20,975 bases of DNA from Proteiniphilum sp. UBA5267 (GCA_002411515.1 DHTF01000032.1:24222-45196); one strand, 5' to 3'. Positions 7,448 to 16,152 are shown, counted from the first letter of the stretch. Numbers and translations: made by a program. Notes: a model not told the origin generated them from the letters alone.

Positions 7448-7939
7448 ATGAAGTACGTGAACTTTTGTCTTGTAGCGATATTGACACTTGTGTTGACATC
7501 GGGTTCCGTGAAGCAAACAGCTCCTTCTATAGGTTATTATCCGGGAGAAATGATACCTGATATTGTTTTGACTGGTTTGAACGGAGATCGTGTGCACCTG
7601 AGCGATTACAAAGGCAGAAAAGTCGTGGTTAACTTCTGGGCTTCTTATGATGCCCAATCCAGAGTTTCCAATGTGAGTTTGCACAACTATTTGAAAATGA
7701 ATAACAGCGATGCAACGTTTGTTTCCATCTCACTCGATGAAAACATCCACGTAGCAGAGAGAACATTGGCAATGGATAACCTCGACACAATTTCGCAGTT
7801 CTGTGAAATAAAAGGAAGCGCCTCGGCGCTCTATAGAGATTTTAAACTCAATCGGGGGTTCAGAAGTTACTTGATTGATGAAGAGGGCGTAATCAGAGCG
7901 ATGAACATGACGCCGGATGATTTACGCAGCCTCCTTTGA
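7448..7939 (+). CDS. Exported thioredoxin-fold protein lacking active-site cysteines
   Basis: A 163-residue protein with an N-terminal hydrophobic segment (residues 3-18) that is either a signal peptide or a membrane anchor, followed by an AhpC/TSA/TlpA-like domain. The fold is clear from PGEMIPDIVLTGLNGDRVHL and VVVNFWAS at 59-66. Where relatives have WCPPC it reads YDAQS (67-71), and the GIPTTFLID segment has become GFRSYLID, so the cis-proline is gone too. The only cysteines are C7 and C119, so thiol-disulfide exchange is unlikely. It may bind something or may be a decayed but expressed paralogue. It is monocistronic, with its own promoter, a folded leader and a terminator. Confidence 0.75.
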   Translation: MKYVNFCLVAILTLVLTSGSVKQTAPSIGYYPGEMIPDIVLTGLNGDRVHLSDYKGRKVVVNFWASYDAQSRVSNVSLHNYLKMNNSDATFVSISLDENIHVAERTLAMDNLDTISQFCEIKGSASALYRDFKLNRGFRSYLIDEEGVIRAMNMTPDDLRSLL

Positions 7940-7953
7940 GTTAGAAAAAGAAT

Positions 7954-7991
7954 AAAGAACGGACATCGGCAATGCGATGCCCGTTCTTTTT
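7954..7991 (+). terminator. Rho-independent terminator after the small thioredoxin-fold gene
   Basis: AAAGAACGG and CATCG (7954-7968) pair with CGATG and CCGTTCTTT (7975-7989) with one A/C mismatch and a six-base loop. The U-tract continues to 7991. Confidence 0.9.
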
Positions 7992-8009
7992 GTATTTACT
8001 CTTGGCGTT

Positions 8010-8043
8010 TTTGTTTTCATCTCAAAAAAATAATTTAACTTTG
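8010..8043 (+). promoter_or_regulatory. Promoter of the uracil permease gene
   Basis: TAACTTTG at 8036-8043 is a full -7 match. TTTG at 8010-8013 is 22 bases upstream, slightly longer than the usual 19-21. The ATG follows 26 bases after the -7 box. Confidence 0.65.
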
Positions 8044-8069
8044 CGGCCAAAACTCAGTTAAACAATTTG

Positions 8070-9272
8070 ATGGAAAACAAACAACTTGCCCCGGTACAAA
8101 AAACCATTGTGGGGGTACAATTTCTCTTTGTTGCTTTCGGTGCAACCGTATTGGTCCCTTTGTTAGTCGGTCTCGATCCTTCCACTGCACTTTTTACCGC
8201 AGGGGTAGGTACCTTGATCTTTCATCTGGTGACGAAAGGCATGGTCCCTATTTTTTTGGGGAGTAGTTTCGCATTTATTGCCCCCATTGTGAAGGCAACC
8301 GAATTGTATGGCATGGCAGGAACATTGTCAGGGCTGGTTGCCGTAGGGCTGGTTTATTTTTTAATGAGCGCCCTGGTGAAATGGCAGGGAGTGAGACTCA
8401 TCAGACGGCTTTTTCCACCTGTGGTGATTGGTCCGGTGATCATGCTCATCGGTCTCTCGCTGGCTGGTACAGGCGTTAACATGGCCAAGGAAGACTGGCT
8501 CCTGGCGATCATTTCACTCGTTACCGCAATCCTGGTGAGTATGTTCGCCAAAGGTCTCTTGAAGCTGATTCCCATATTTGCCGGGATCATCGTGGGTTAT
8601 CTTGCTGCTGTTTTCATGGGGAAAGTCGATTTTAGCGTTATTGCCGAAGCCTCCTGGTTCAGTCTACCGCAATTTGTCAAACCTGAGTTCTCGTGGGGAG
8701 CAATCTTGTTTATGATTCCGGTTGCCATTGCCCCGGTGATTGAGCATGTGGGTGATGTGTACGCCGTGAGTCAGGTGGCGGGAAAAGATTATGTGAGAAA
8801 CCCCGGACTTCACCGCACCATGTTGGGCGATGGAATTGCATGTGTTGTGGCAGGCTTCATTGGAGGTCCTCCAGTGACAACCTATTCGGAAGTGACCGGT
8901 GCCATGGTGCTGACAAAAGTAACCGATCCCGTGGTGCTTCGCATCGCTGCCATCACAGGGATACTTTTCTCCCTGATAGGAAAGATCAGTGCATTTCTCA
9001 AGTCGATACCCGGAGCGGTGCTCGGAGGAATCATGCTGTTGTTGTTCGGAATGATCGCCGCCACCGGTGTAAACAACATGATACAAAACAAAACAGATAT
9101 GGGTAATACCCGCAACCTGATTATCGTGTCACTCATTCTCACCACCGGTATTGGAGGGGCTGTACTGCAAATAGGGAACATCAGCATGACCGGAATCGGT
9201 CTTTCGGCTTTGATAGGTGTCATCCTGAATCTGATCTTGCCTCGCACGAAGGCTGAGAAAGAGGAAGATTAA
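8070..9272 (+). CDS. uraA: Uracil permease, NCS2 family
   Basis: A 400-residue inner-membrane nucleobase transporter with a continuous series of hydrophobic helices, as in the 14-helix NCS2 fold; it probably imports uracil with protons. Two glutamates that coordinate uracil in E. coli UraA have counterparts: E225 in APVIEHVGD and E274 in GGPPVTTYSEVTG. They are 49 residues apart, the same distance as in UraA. The start is the ATG at 8070; a TTG one codon upstream is less likely. The nearby upp gene would convert the imported uracil to UMP. It is a single-gene unit that ends at a terminator shared with gpmA. Xanthine transport by a related NCS2 member cannot be fully excluded. Confidence 0.88.
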   Translation: MENKQLAPVQKTIVGVQFLFVAFGATVLVPLLVGLDPSTALFTAGVGTLIFHLVTKGMVPIFLGSSFAFIAPIVKATELYGMAGTLSGLVAVGLVYFLMSALVKWQGVRLIRRLFPPVVIGPVIMLIGLSLAGTGVNMAKEDWLLAIISLVTAILVSMFAKGLLKLIPIFAGIIVGYLAAVFMGKVDFSVIAEASWFSLPQFVKPEFSWGAILFMIPVAIAPVIEHVGDVYAVSQVAGKDYVRNPGLHRTMLGDGIACVVAGFIGGPPVTTYSEVTGAMVLTKVTDPVVLRIAAITGILFSLIGKISAFLKSIPGAVLGGIMLLLFGMIAATGVNNMIQNKTDMGNTRNLIIVSLILTTGIGGAVLQIGNISMTGIGLSALIGVILNLILPRTKAEKEED

Positions 9273-9319
9273 TGAACACGCCGTGACCCTGCTTTTTTGA
9301 ATTTGCAGACGAGAAGGGG

Positions 9320-9369
9320 CACAAAAAAAAGTTGAACCATCTACTTAGGCGGTTCAACTTTTTTTTGTG
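9320..9369. terminator. Bidirectional terminator between uraA and gpmA
   Basis: A perfect 19-base inverted repeat, CACA8GTTGAACC (9320-9338) with GGTTCAACT8GTG (9351-9369), has a 12-base loop. A8 on one side and T8 on the other give a U-tract in each direction, so the one element can stop both converging genes. Confidence 0.9.
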
Positions 9370-9408
9370 TGATGTATGAATCAGATTTGAATTCTGACCC
9401 TGAGCGCG

Positions 9409-10158
9409 CTACTTCGATTTTCCCTGATTGGCGACGGCCTCCATCAGCTTTTTGATCTCTTCGGGATCCCCCAGGAAGTAATCTTTTTGCAGGTTCATGT
9501 CGTCATCAAACTCAAACACGTATGGTATGGCGGTGGGGAGATTCAGGCTCACGATCTCCTCATCGGAAATGTTCTTGAGGTGTTTGATGATGCCCCGCAG
9601 GCTGTTGCCGTGTGCTGCCACAATGGTTTCGTTGTATTTGGTCTTCATCTCCGGCACAATGGTGTCGTTCCAGTAGGGCAGAATGCGTTCCACCGTATCT
9701 TTCAGCGCTTCGGTGAGTGGCAGGTCATTAGCATCTACTCCCTTGTAGCGTGGATCCTGAAACGGAGAACGGTCATCTTCCTTCTCCAGTGGCAACGGTG
9801 GCACATCGTAGCTGCGACGCCACACAAGCACCTGCTCATCGCCATACTTAGCTGCAGTTTCAGCCTTGTTCAGACCCTGCAGCATGCCATAATGCTTTTC
9901 GTTCAAACGCCAGGTTTTCTCTACCGGGATCCAGTCGAGATCCATCTCATCAAGCACCACGTTCAATGTTTTTACTGCTCTTTTCAGGAAGGAGGTATAG
10001 GCCTTTTCAAATTGAAAGCCCTCTTTCTTCAGGTATTTGCCTGCTTTGTGGGCTTCTTCCACACCTTTCTCGGTGAGGTCTACATCGGTCCAGCCGGTAA
10101 AGCGGTTCTCTTTGTTCCAGGCACTCTCGCCATGGCGAATTAAAACTACTTTCTTCAT
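9409..10158 (-). CDS. gpmA: 2,3-bisphosphoglycerate-dependent phosphoglycerate mutase
   Basis: A 249-residue cytoplasmic glycolytic enzyme interconverting 3- and 2-phosphoglycerate through a phosphohistidine. The catalytic motif RHGES places the phosphorylated histidine at H9. The second active-site histidine is H183 in AAHGNSLRG, and E87 in WRLNEKHYG is the acid/base residue. The length agrees with the dimeric E. coli-type enzyme (250). [12 protein letters not shown] at 21-32 is typical of the family. It is a single-gene minus-strand unit with the uraA/gpmA terminator at its 3' end. Confidence 0.97.
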   Translation of the reverse strand: MKKVVLIRHGESAWNKENRFTGWTDVDLTEKGVEEAHKAGKYLKKEGFQFEKAYTSFLKRAVKTLNVVLDEMDLDWIPVEKTWRLNEKHYGMLQGLNKAETAAKYGDEQVLVWRRSYDVPPLPLEKEDDRSPFQDPRYKGVDANDLPLTEALKDTVERILPYWNDTIVPEMKTKYNETIVAAHGNSLRGIIKHLKNISDEEIVSLNLPTAIPYVFEFDDDMNLQKDYFLGDPEEIKKLMEAVANQGKSK

Positions 10159-10218
10159 ACGATCATTTTATTATATTGGTAAATACTGCATATTTTCTTC
10201 TTTGCACATCGGTCCATA

Positions 10219-10226
10219 CAAATATA
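10219..10226 (-). promoter_or_regulatory. Likely -7 element of gpmA
   Basis: On the minus strand it reads TATATTTG, a TAnnTTTG match, 60 bases before the ATG, in the short gap after the MATE gene. A -33 TTTG is not present at the usual spacing. Confidence 0.45.
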
Positions 10227-10251
10227 CATAAAATAGGTCAGATTGGGGCCA

Positions 10252-11628
10252 TCACCCTTCCTTTTTTCTGATGAGTTCACCGGCTTCCATTTGCTTGAGG
10301 TGACGGAGTTGAATCATCAGCAGATAAAGGGACAACAGGGCCGCCAGGGTGTCGGAGACGGGCATGGCGATCCATAACCCGTCGAGTCCCCACAGACGGG
10401 GAAAAAGCAAGATGCCCGGCACCAGAAAGATCAACTGCCGGCTTACACTCTGAATGATGGACTTGGCAGCGAACCCGATGCTTTGGAAAAAGCTGGAGGA
10501 GACAATCTGAAATCCTACCAGCGGGAGGGCTGATACGGCGATGCGTAGACCTCTTTTTGTGATATAGAGCAGTTCCTGGTCCGACGTAAAGGCAGTGGCA
10601 AAGAGCCCCGGAAAGAATATGCTGACCAAAAAACCGACCAGGGTGATGAGAGATGCAACCTTGAACGAGTAATAAAGTGTTTCCCGTACTCGCTTCAGAT
10701 TCCCTGCTCCGTAGTTATAACCCATGATGGGTTGTGTGCCCTGATTGAGCCCCATGATCACCATCAGAAAGAGCATCAGCACGGTGTTGATGATGCCGTA
10801 AGCACCTACTGCCAGATCTCCTCCGAAGCGAAGGAGAGAAGTGTTCATCAACACGGCGACACCAGAAGCAGCTACTTGCATGCTGAAGGGAGACATCCCA
10901 ATAGAGACAATGGAGCCAATAATCTTCCTGTCCAGACGAATATTATGCCAACGCAACCGAATCAGGCTGCTCTCCTGCACAAAGTGGTGCATTACGAAAA
11001 GCATTCCGATGAACATGGAGATGACGGTAGCCCAAGCTACACCTTCGATGCCCAGGTCGAAACCATACAGGAAAATGGGCGTGAGGACCACACTGAATGC
11101 AGCACCTATGAGCATGGTGATCATCGCTTTCCTGGGATATCCTGAGGAACGCATCATCGCGTTGAAATTATAACAAAGACTCACGAACACATTTCCCAGT
11201 AAGACTATTTTTAGATAATCACGCGCATAGGGAAGTGTGAGGTCGCTGGCCCCAAATGCTCGTAAAATGGGATCGAGAAAGATAATGAAGAGGGTGATAA
11301 AGATTGCATTCAGGATCACCGTGAGAAGCAGGGAGTTACCAAGTATCTTTTCGGATGTTTCCTTGTCTCTTTTTCCCAGGCTGATGGAGATGCGGGCAGC
11401 TGCTCCAGAGCCCACAAGCATGCCCAATGAAGCGGTGAGATTCATGACCGGGAAAGTGATGGCCAGACCGGAAATGGCCAGAGCACCTACACCCTGCCCA
11501 ATGAAAATACGCCCGATCACGTTATAAAGAGCAGAAACAACCGTCCCTACAATGCCCGGTAGCGCATAATCCCAGACAAGGGTGCTTATTTTTTTTGTTT
11601 GAAAATCAATTTCTTTGTTTGTCTGCAA
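10252..11628 (-). CDS. MATE family efflux transporter
   Basis: A 458-residue multidrug/toxin extrusion type antiporter of the inner membrane, with about 12 hydrophobic helices in two halves. The N-terminal half shows LVWDYALPGIVGTVVSALYNV and an IGQGVGALAISGLA stretch typical of MATE proteins; the second half contains GLNQGTQPIMGYNYGAG, the family's best-conserved motif. Substrate and coupling ion cannot be inferred. No ATG fits the start: the frame upstream runs to a TAG at 11677-11679 with only TTG, ATT and ATA as candidates, so TTG at 11628 is chosen. An exact consensus promoter lies 101 bases upstream. The gene is divergent from the DUF2851 gene. Confidence 0.9.
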   Translation of the reverse strand: MQTNKEIDFQTKKISTLVWDYALPGIVGTVVSALYNVIGRIFIGQGVGALAISGLAITFPVMNLTASLGMLVGSGAAARISISLGKRDKETSEKILGNSLLLTVILNAIFITLFIIFLDPILRAFGASDLTLPYARDYLKIVLLGNVFVSLCYNFNAMMRSSGYPRKAMITMLIGAAFSVVLTPIFLYGFDLGIEGVAWATVISMFIGMLFVMHHFVQESSLIRLRWHNIRLDRKIIGSIVSIGMSPFSMQVAASGVAVLMNTSLLRFGGDLAVGAYGIINTVLMLFLMVIMGLNQGTQPIMGYNYGAGNLKRVRETLYYSFKVASLITLVGFLVSIFFPGLFATAFTSDQELLYITKRGLRIAVSALPLVGFQIVSSSFFQSIGFAAKSIIQSVSRQLIFLVPGILLFPRLWGLDGLWIAMPVSDTLAALLSLYLLMIQLRHLKQMEAGELIRKKEG

Positions 11629-11728
11629 AATGGATGTAATAACCTGTTCTATTGTTTTATTTCCGGTTTGTAACGGCTAAGCGTTTGGAATACCGCTGAT
11701 GTCTCACCTCCGAAAACAATCGACACTG

Positions 11729-11759
11729 CAAAGTTAATGAACTTTTTTGGTACGACAAA
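11729..11759 (-). promoter_or_regulatory. Consensus promoter of the MATE gene (TTTG-N19-TAACTTTG)
   Basis: On the minus strand, TTTG (11756-11759) and TAACTTTG (11729-11736) are exactly 19 bases apart. Transcription would start near 11723, giving a leader of about 95 bases. Confidence 0.85.
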
Positions 11760-11790
11760 TGAGCAGAAGAGGAGTTTTAAGACAGTAAGT

Positions 11791-11821
11791 TTTGACTTTC
11801 AAATAATTAATTTTATTTTTG
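11791..11821 (+). promoter_or_regulatory. Consensus promoter of the DUF2851 gene (TTTG-N19-TATTTTTG)
   Basis: TTTG (11791-11794) and TATTTTTG (11814-11821) are exactly 19 bases apart. The ATG at 11838 follows closely, so the leader is only about 10 bases. This promoter is back to back with the MATE promoter 31 bases away. Confidence 0.85.
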
Positions 11822-11837
11822 GATTTTAAACCTGCAG

Positions 11838-13130
11838 ATGATGAACACCAATGAACAACTTCTTCACTACGTGTGGATGTTCAGGCTCTTTCCTTCTGCC
11901 TCCCTTAAAACAGTTGATGGACAGGATGTGGAGGTGATCGATCCTGGGATGCATAACCGCGATGCCGGCCCCGATTTCTTTAACGCGAAGATAAAAATAG
12001 GAGATAAAGTATGGGCTGGGAACGTAGAGATTCACTGCTCGTCAGACGAATGGGTAAAACATGGACATCCGCATGATAAAGCTTATAACTCGGTCATCCT
12101 TCATCTGGCCGAAAACGTAAACGCTTTGGTGATGAATCAAAGAGGACAGCAGATACCCCAGTGTGTCTTGACTGTGCCGGACGATATCCGTGCAAATGCC
12201 GATTATCTCCTCTTCAGCCTGAATCGCATACCCTGTAAACAGTTTCTGAACATTCTACCCATCTCCATGCTCTATTCCTGGTTAAATGCACTTTCTGTTG
12301 AAAGGCTGGAGCGTAAAACAAACGAAATCTATGCGCATCTGGAGCGCTTCAATCATTCGTGGGATGAAACGTTTTATCTGTTGCTGACACGTAATTTTGG
12401 CTTTGGGCTGAATACGGAAGAATTTCAGAGCCTTGCTCTCTCATTACCGTTTAATTACATATTGCGGCACAGTGATAATCTTCTTCAGATTGAAGCGCTT
12501 ATGTTCGGACAGGCGGGGATGTTGAATGAGGAAGGTCTGCGTGACACCTACTATTGTAGCTTAAAAAAAGAATATACTTTTCTGAAAGCAAAATATGGAT
12601 TGAAGTGCAGGGAGGATCTTTTTTTTAAAAGTATGAGAATACGTCCCCGTTCATTTCCACAGTTACGCATTGCACAACTGGCATCCCTCTTGCAGCGTTC
12701 TGGACGCCTCTTCTCCCATATCCTGGAGGAAGAGGAGATCGGAGAGCTGCGTTCGCTGTTTCATACTGCTCCATCCGAATATTGGGAGACTCACTATAGC
12801 TTCGGTAGCACTTCACCGAAAATGGACAAACAACCCGGAGAGGCGTCACTCGATATACTGCTGATCAATACGGTGGTACCCATGCTGTTTGCGTATGGCA
12901 GAAAAACAAACTCAGAGAAGTGCTGCGACAGGGCTATCCGCCTGATGGAGGCGTTGAAGCCTGAAAGAAACAGCATCGTCAGAGAATTTGCTCAGGCGGG
13001 TGTCATACCGAGGCATGCATTTGATACGCAGGCACTCATCCAGTTGAGGAAAGAATATTGTGATACCCGAAAATGCCTCTATTGTAGAATAGGCCATAAG
13101 CTGCTTACATCAGCCCATGGCAACAAATAA
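11838..13130 (+). CDS. DUF2851 family protein
   Basis: A 430-residue cytoplasmic protein; no signal peptide or membrane segment is seen. I recognise it as the DUF2851 family, widespread in Bacteroidota and without an established function. The most conserved-looking part is the N-terminal domain: DPGMHNRDAGPDFFNAK (35-51) followed by WAGNVEIHCSSDEWVKHGH (59-77) and VILHL. The arrangement of an acidic residue after proline (D46) and then E64-x-H66 resembles a nuclease-type core, but this is inference. The C-terminus ends with a cysteine cluster, CDTRKCLYCRIGHKLL. A second ATG directly follows the first (11841). It is transcribed alone from a strong promoter. Confidence 0.85.
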   Translation: MMNTNEQLLHYVWMFRLFPSASLKTVDGQDVEVIDPGMHNRDAGPDFFNAKIKIGDKVWAGNVEIHCSSDEWVKHGHPHDKAYNSVILHLAENVNALVMNQRGQQIPQCVLTVPDDIRANADYLLFSLNRIPCKQFLNILPISMLYSWLNALSVERLERKTNEIYAHLERFNHSWDETFYLLLTRNFGFGLNTEEFQSLALSLPFNYILRHSDNLLQIEALMFGQAGMLNEEGLRDTYYCSLKKEYTFLKAKYGLKCREDLFFKSMRIRPRSFPQLRIAQLASLLQRSGRLFSHILEEEEIGELRSLFHTAPSEYWETHYSFGSTSPKMDKQPGEASLDILLINTVVPMLFAYGRKTNSEKCCDRAIRLMEALKPERNSIVREFAQAGVIPRHAFDTQALIQLRKEYCDTRKCLYCRIGHKLLTSAHGNK

Positions 13131-13192
13131 ATTCACCTTCTGCTCGTTACTTCACGAAATCGTTTGTCAAAGCTAGATCTTTTCTCGCAATG

Positions 13193-13220
13193 ACAGAATG
13201 CAAGTAAACTTGCCTTCTGT
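13193..13220 (+). other. Hairpin in the gap after the DUF2851 gene
   Basis: ACAGAA-T-GCAAG (13193-13204) pairs with CTTGC-C-TTCTGT (13209-13220) around a TAAA loop, with one mismatch. It lacks a U-tract, so it is a weak candidate terminator for the DUF2851 gene. It could also affect the following promoter, which begins three bases later. The rest of the 13131-13289 gap shows nothing else. Confidence 0.4.
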
Positions 13221-13222
13221 CC

Positions 13223-13251
13223 TTTGCATATCGAAAATAGTTGTATTTTTG
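13223..13251 (+). promoter_or_regulatory. Promoter of the Big_5 lipoprotein cluster
   Basis: TATTTTTG at 13244-13251 is a full -7 match. TTTG at 13223-13226 lies 17 bases upstream, slightly short of the usual 19. It probably drives 13290-16563. Confidence 0.6.
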
Positions 13252-13289
13252 CAGAGTAAAAGAGGCAAAGTCCATTCAAAATCGATCAC

Positions 13290-15278
13290 ATGTGGCAAAA
13301 AATTCTATCAATTTTTTCTTTTCTCTTTCTGGTGGTGTTGGGTGTCATGTTACTTCACGCATGCGCCAACATGGCATCACCCACGGGAGGAGCTTATGAT
13401 GTGGATCCTCCTAAAGTGAGGACTGCAACACCCGACTTCAACTCACTCCAAGCGACTCCGTCCAGAATAGAAATTGAATTCGATGAAAACATCAAGATCA
13501 AGTCACCTACAGAAAAGGTGATCATTACACCTCCACAACAGATATTGCCTGTAATTCGCTCCATGGGGAAAAAGGCCGTGGTAGAGTTAAAAGATGAATT
13601 GCTGCCCAACACAACTTACACCATCGACTTTACCGATGCTATTGCCGATAACAACGAGGAGAATCCACTGGAAAATTTTGTGTTTTCCTTTTCTACCGGC
13701 GATCAACTAGACACCCTCGCAATTTCCGGGAAAGTGATGACCGCAGAAAATCTTGAACCGGTGACAGGTACCTATGTGGGCATACATTCAAATTTCGATG
13801 ACACCATTTTTACCCGCGTACCTTTCGAGCGCATTTCGCGAACCGACTCGAGGGGTAACTTTACCGTGCGCGGTATGGCACCCGGGAAGTATAAGGTATT
13901 TGCACTGAATGACTTGAATAGAGATTATAAGTACGATAACCCGCAGGAAGCCATCGCCTTTCTCGATTCCATCGTCATCCCCTCCACCATGCCGGCTGTC
14001 CGCCAGGATACCGTGTTTGTAGACAGCATCACCATTGATAGTATCCGGACGGTTCATTATACTCGTTTTTTGCCCGATGATCTGGCACTTCGTTCCTTTC
14101 AGTCGGAATTCCAGCGACAATATTTGCAGAAGCACGAACGTACCGAACCTCATAAATTGACACTTTTTTTTGCTGCTCCCACTGCAATGCCTGACTTCAG
14201 TCTCCTGGAGCCAAAGGTCTCCGGTAACGACTGGTATGTGATGGAGCGAAGTGCTGGCAACGATACATTGATGCTCTGGATCACCGACTCATTGATTTAT
14301 CAGCAGGATACCATAAGGATGGAAATCAATTATACCCGCACCGACACACTCAACAAAAATTTTATCGATACCGATACCCTCAGCTTTAATATTCGTAAAT
14401 CGGCACGCGACAGGCGAGCGGAAAACAAGGAGAAGGAGAAGGAGAAGAAAAATGAGGAGGTGGAAGAAAAACAGATCCGTTTTCTGAATATCAATAGCAA
14501 TGTGCAGTCCTCTTTTGAATTATTCAATCCCATCCGGTTTGAGTTTGAACAGCCAGTATTTATGTTCGATTCATCTCTCGTGCGACTCGAGATGGCTGTG
14601 GACACGCTGTTTGAAAAAGTGCATTTCCAGATGGAATCCGATACGCTGAACCCCCGTAAGTTTACCATCCGACCCCGTTGGGAACCGGGAGGAAAGTATA
14701 AAATCACGGTTGACTCGGCCACCCTGATCAGTCACTATGGAATCTGGAACAACAAGTATGAACAATCTTTTACAGTGAAGGCTCTCGATCAGTACGGTAA
14801 CCTTGAAGTGAACATTAGTGGATTGCCCGAGGGTAAGAAGGCTTTCGTGGAGCTGCTCGACAAATCGGATAAACCTTTTCGGAAAAGCTTCGTCAAAGGA
14901 AACCAGGTGAGGTTTCAAGATCTGCTGCCTGGTGATATTTACGCACGCATGGTGATCGACGACAACGGAGATGGCGTGTGGACAACTGGCAATTACGAGG
15001 CTAAACGACAACCCGAAATGGTGTATTATTACCCAGGTAAGTGGGTCATAAGGGCTTACTCCGATCATTTGGAGGAGTGGCAAATTGATGCGGTTCCGGC
15101 GATCAGGCAGAAGCCACTCGAAATAACGAAAAATAAACCGGAAGAGAAAAAAAAGAGAGATCCCAACAGAGACCGGGATAATCAACAACAAAACCAGCAG
15201 AGCTCACCTTTTGGATCCGGCGGGGGACGTGGATCGGGTGGCATGACAGGTATGCAGCAAACTGGAGGAAGAAGGTAG
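13290..15278 (+). CDS. Large Ig-like (Big_5) lipoprotein
   Basis: A 662-residue predicted lipoprotein: a hydrophobic signal ends in LLHAC (lipid cysteine C25), followed by ANMASPTGGAYD. Residues about 38-138 form a Big_5/SbsA-like Ig domain (PPKVRTATP, FDENIKIKS, LPNTTYTIDFTDAIADNNEENPL, FSFST). A second beta domain follows, with SRTDSRGNFTVRGMAPGKYKVFALND, like a carboxypeptidase-regulatory fold. A strongly charged KEKEKEKK stretch lies near 372-395. The tail (about 617-662) is rich in Arg, Gln and Gly and looks disordered. Related proteins are common in Bacteroidota, usually with no assigned role. Two further exported proteins follow in the same direction, 25 and 42 bases apart. Confidence 0.82.
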   Translation: MWQKILSIFSFLFLVVLGVMLLHACANMASPTGGAYDVDPPKVRTATPDFNSLQATPSRIEIEFDENIKIKSPTEKVIITPPQQILPVIRSMGKKAVVELKDELLPNTTYTIDFTDAIADNNEENPLENFVFSFSTGDQLDTLAISGKVMTAENLEPVTGTYVGIHSNFDDTIFTRVPFERISRTDSRGNFTVRGMAPGKYKVFALNDLNRDYKYDNPQEAIAFLDSIVIPSTMPAVRQDTVFVDSITIDSIRTVHYTRFLPDDLALRSFQSEFQRQYLQKHERTEPHKLTLFFAAPTAMPDFSLLEPKVSGNDWYVMERSAGNDTLMLWITDSLIYQQDTIRMEINYTRTDTLNKNFIDTDTLSFNIRKSARDRRAENKEKEKEKKNEEVEEKQIRFLNINSNVQSSFELFNPIRFEFEQPVFMFDSSLVRLEMAVDTLFEKVHFQMESDTLNPRKFTIRPRWEPGGKYKITVDSATLISHYGIWNNKYEQSFTVKALDQYGNLEVNISGLPEGKKAFVELLDKSDKPFRKSFVKGNQVRFQDLLPGDIYARMVIDDNGDGVWTTGNYEAKRQPEMVYYYPGKWVIRAYSDHLEEWQIDAVPAIRQKPLEITKNKPEEKKKRDPNRDRDNQQQNQQSSPFGSGGGRGSGGMTGMQQTGGRR

Positions 15279-15303
15279 CTGCCGCGAATGTTTCACGAAA
15301 AAA

Positions 15304-16110
15304 ATGACAATGAGTAAAAAGTATCTTATTCTATCAGCCATATTGTTTTTTTTCCTGCCTTTAGCACCTGCAAAGGCGCAATGTAAGCTCACGAATACGG
15401 CTTTCAAGAGCGGAGAAAATATACAATACGATCTTTATTTCGATTTTGGCTTACTGAAAGCACGCGCGGGCAGAGGATCGATGCAGATAATGGATGCCAA
15501 TTACAGGGGTGAGAACGCGTACAAGACAGTGATGATGCTCAACACCTCCGGTCTGGCGGGTAACCTCTACACGGTGAATGATACCCTCACTTCCTATATC
15601 GATCATGATATCAGGCCTTTGTTGTTCACGAAAGAAGCTTTCGAGGGGAAAGATTACTCGGTAGAAAGACAGTCTTTTACCTATAAAGAAGGTAAGATAA
15701 GCATACGAGCACTCCGTTCCCGAAATAATGTGGAGCGTTTCGACGAGGTGGTCACAACCGATCAGTGTACCTACGACTATCTTTCGGTAATCTCATATGT
15801 GCGAAACCTCGATTACACCGATATGAAGGTAGGCAATAGACATTATATCCGTTTTATCTCCGGTAAAAAGCCTGTGGACATGTATGTGAATTATTTGGGA
15901 CCGTCATCTGTAAAAACAAATGACGGTAAAACATACAACGTGATTAACATATCCATGACCATCCATGATGATGCTTTTACCAACCCCAAGGAAGCACTCA
16001 GAGCATCAATAACAAATGATGAAAACCGCCTTCCCGTCATCATTGATACCAGTCTGAAAATGGGTTCGGTGAGGGCCGTTATGCGCCATGTCTCTGGGAT
16101 GAGGCACTGA
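15304..16110 (+). CDS. DUF3108 family exported protein
   Basis: A 268-residue protein with a clear Sec signal peptide (KKYLILSAILFFFLPLAPAKA, cleavage after AKA), hence periplasmic or surface located. The mature part begins CKLTNTAFKSGENIQYDLYFDFGLLKARAGRGSM, the typical opening of DUF3108 proteins, and remains beta-rich throughout (PLLFTKEAFEGKDYSVERQ, HYIRFISGKKPVDMYVNYLG). No catalytic motif is apparent. The function of the family is not established; members often occur near envelope genes. An alternative ATG lies two codons downstream (15310). It is probably cotranscribed with the Big_5 lipoprotein, whose stop is 25 bases upstream. Confidence 0.85.
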   Translation: MTMSKKYLILSAILFFFLPLAPAKAQCKLTNTAFKSGENIQYDLYFDFGLLKARAGRGSMQIMDANYRGENAYKTVMMLNTSGLAGNLYTVNDTLTSYIDHDIRPLLFTKEAFEGKDYSVERQSFTYKEGKISIRALRSRNNVERFDEVVTTDQCTYDYLSVISYVRNLDYTDMKVGNRHYIRFISGKKPVDMYVNYLGPSSVKTNDGKTYNVINISMTIHDDAFTNPKEALRASITNDENRLPVIIDTSLKMGSVRAVMRHVSGMRH

Positions 16111-16152
16111 CAAATTGTGCCATCACTAGAACAACCCTTTAATTTTAATGAT

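Noticed and set aside
9487..10143. A 218-codon open frame on the plus strand opposite gpmA.
   Set aside because: It lies wholly antisense to a fully conserved enzyme, has no promoter or recognisable domain, and its composition is what a reverse frame of gpmA would give.
14571..15191. A 206-codon open frame on the minus strand opposite the Big_5 lipoprotein.
   Set aside because: It is antisense to a continuous lipoprotein gene and shows no recognisable protein features.
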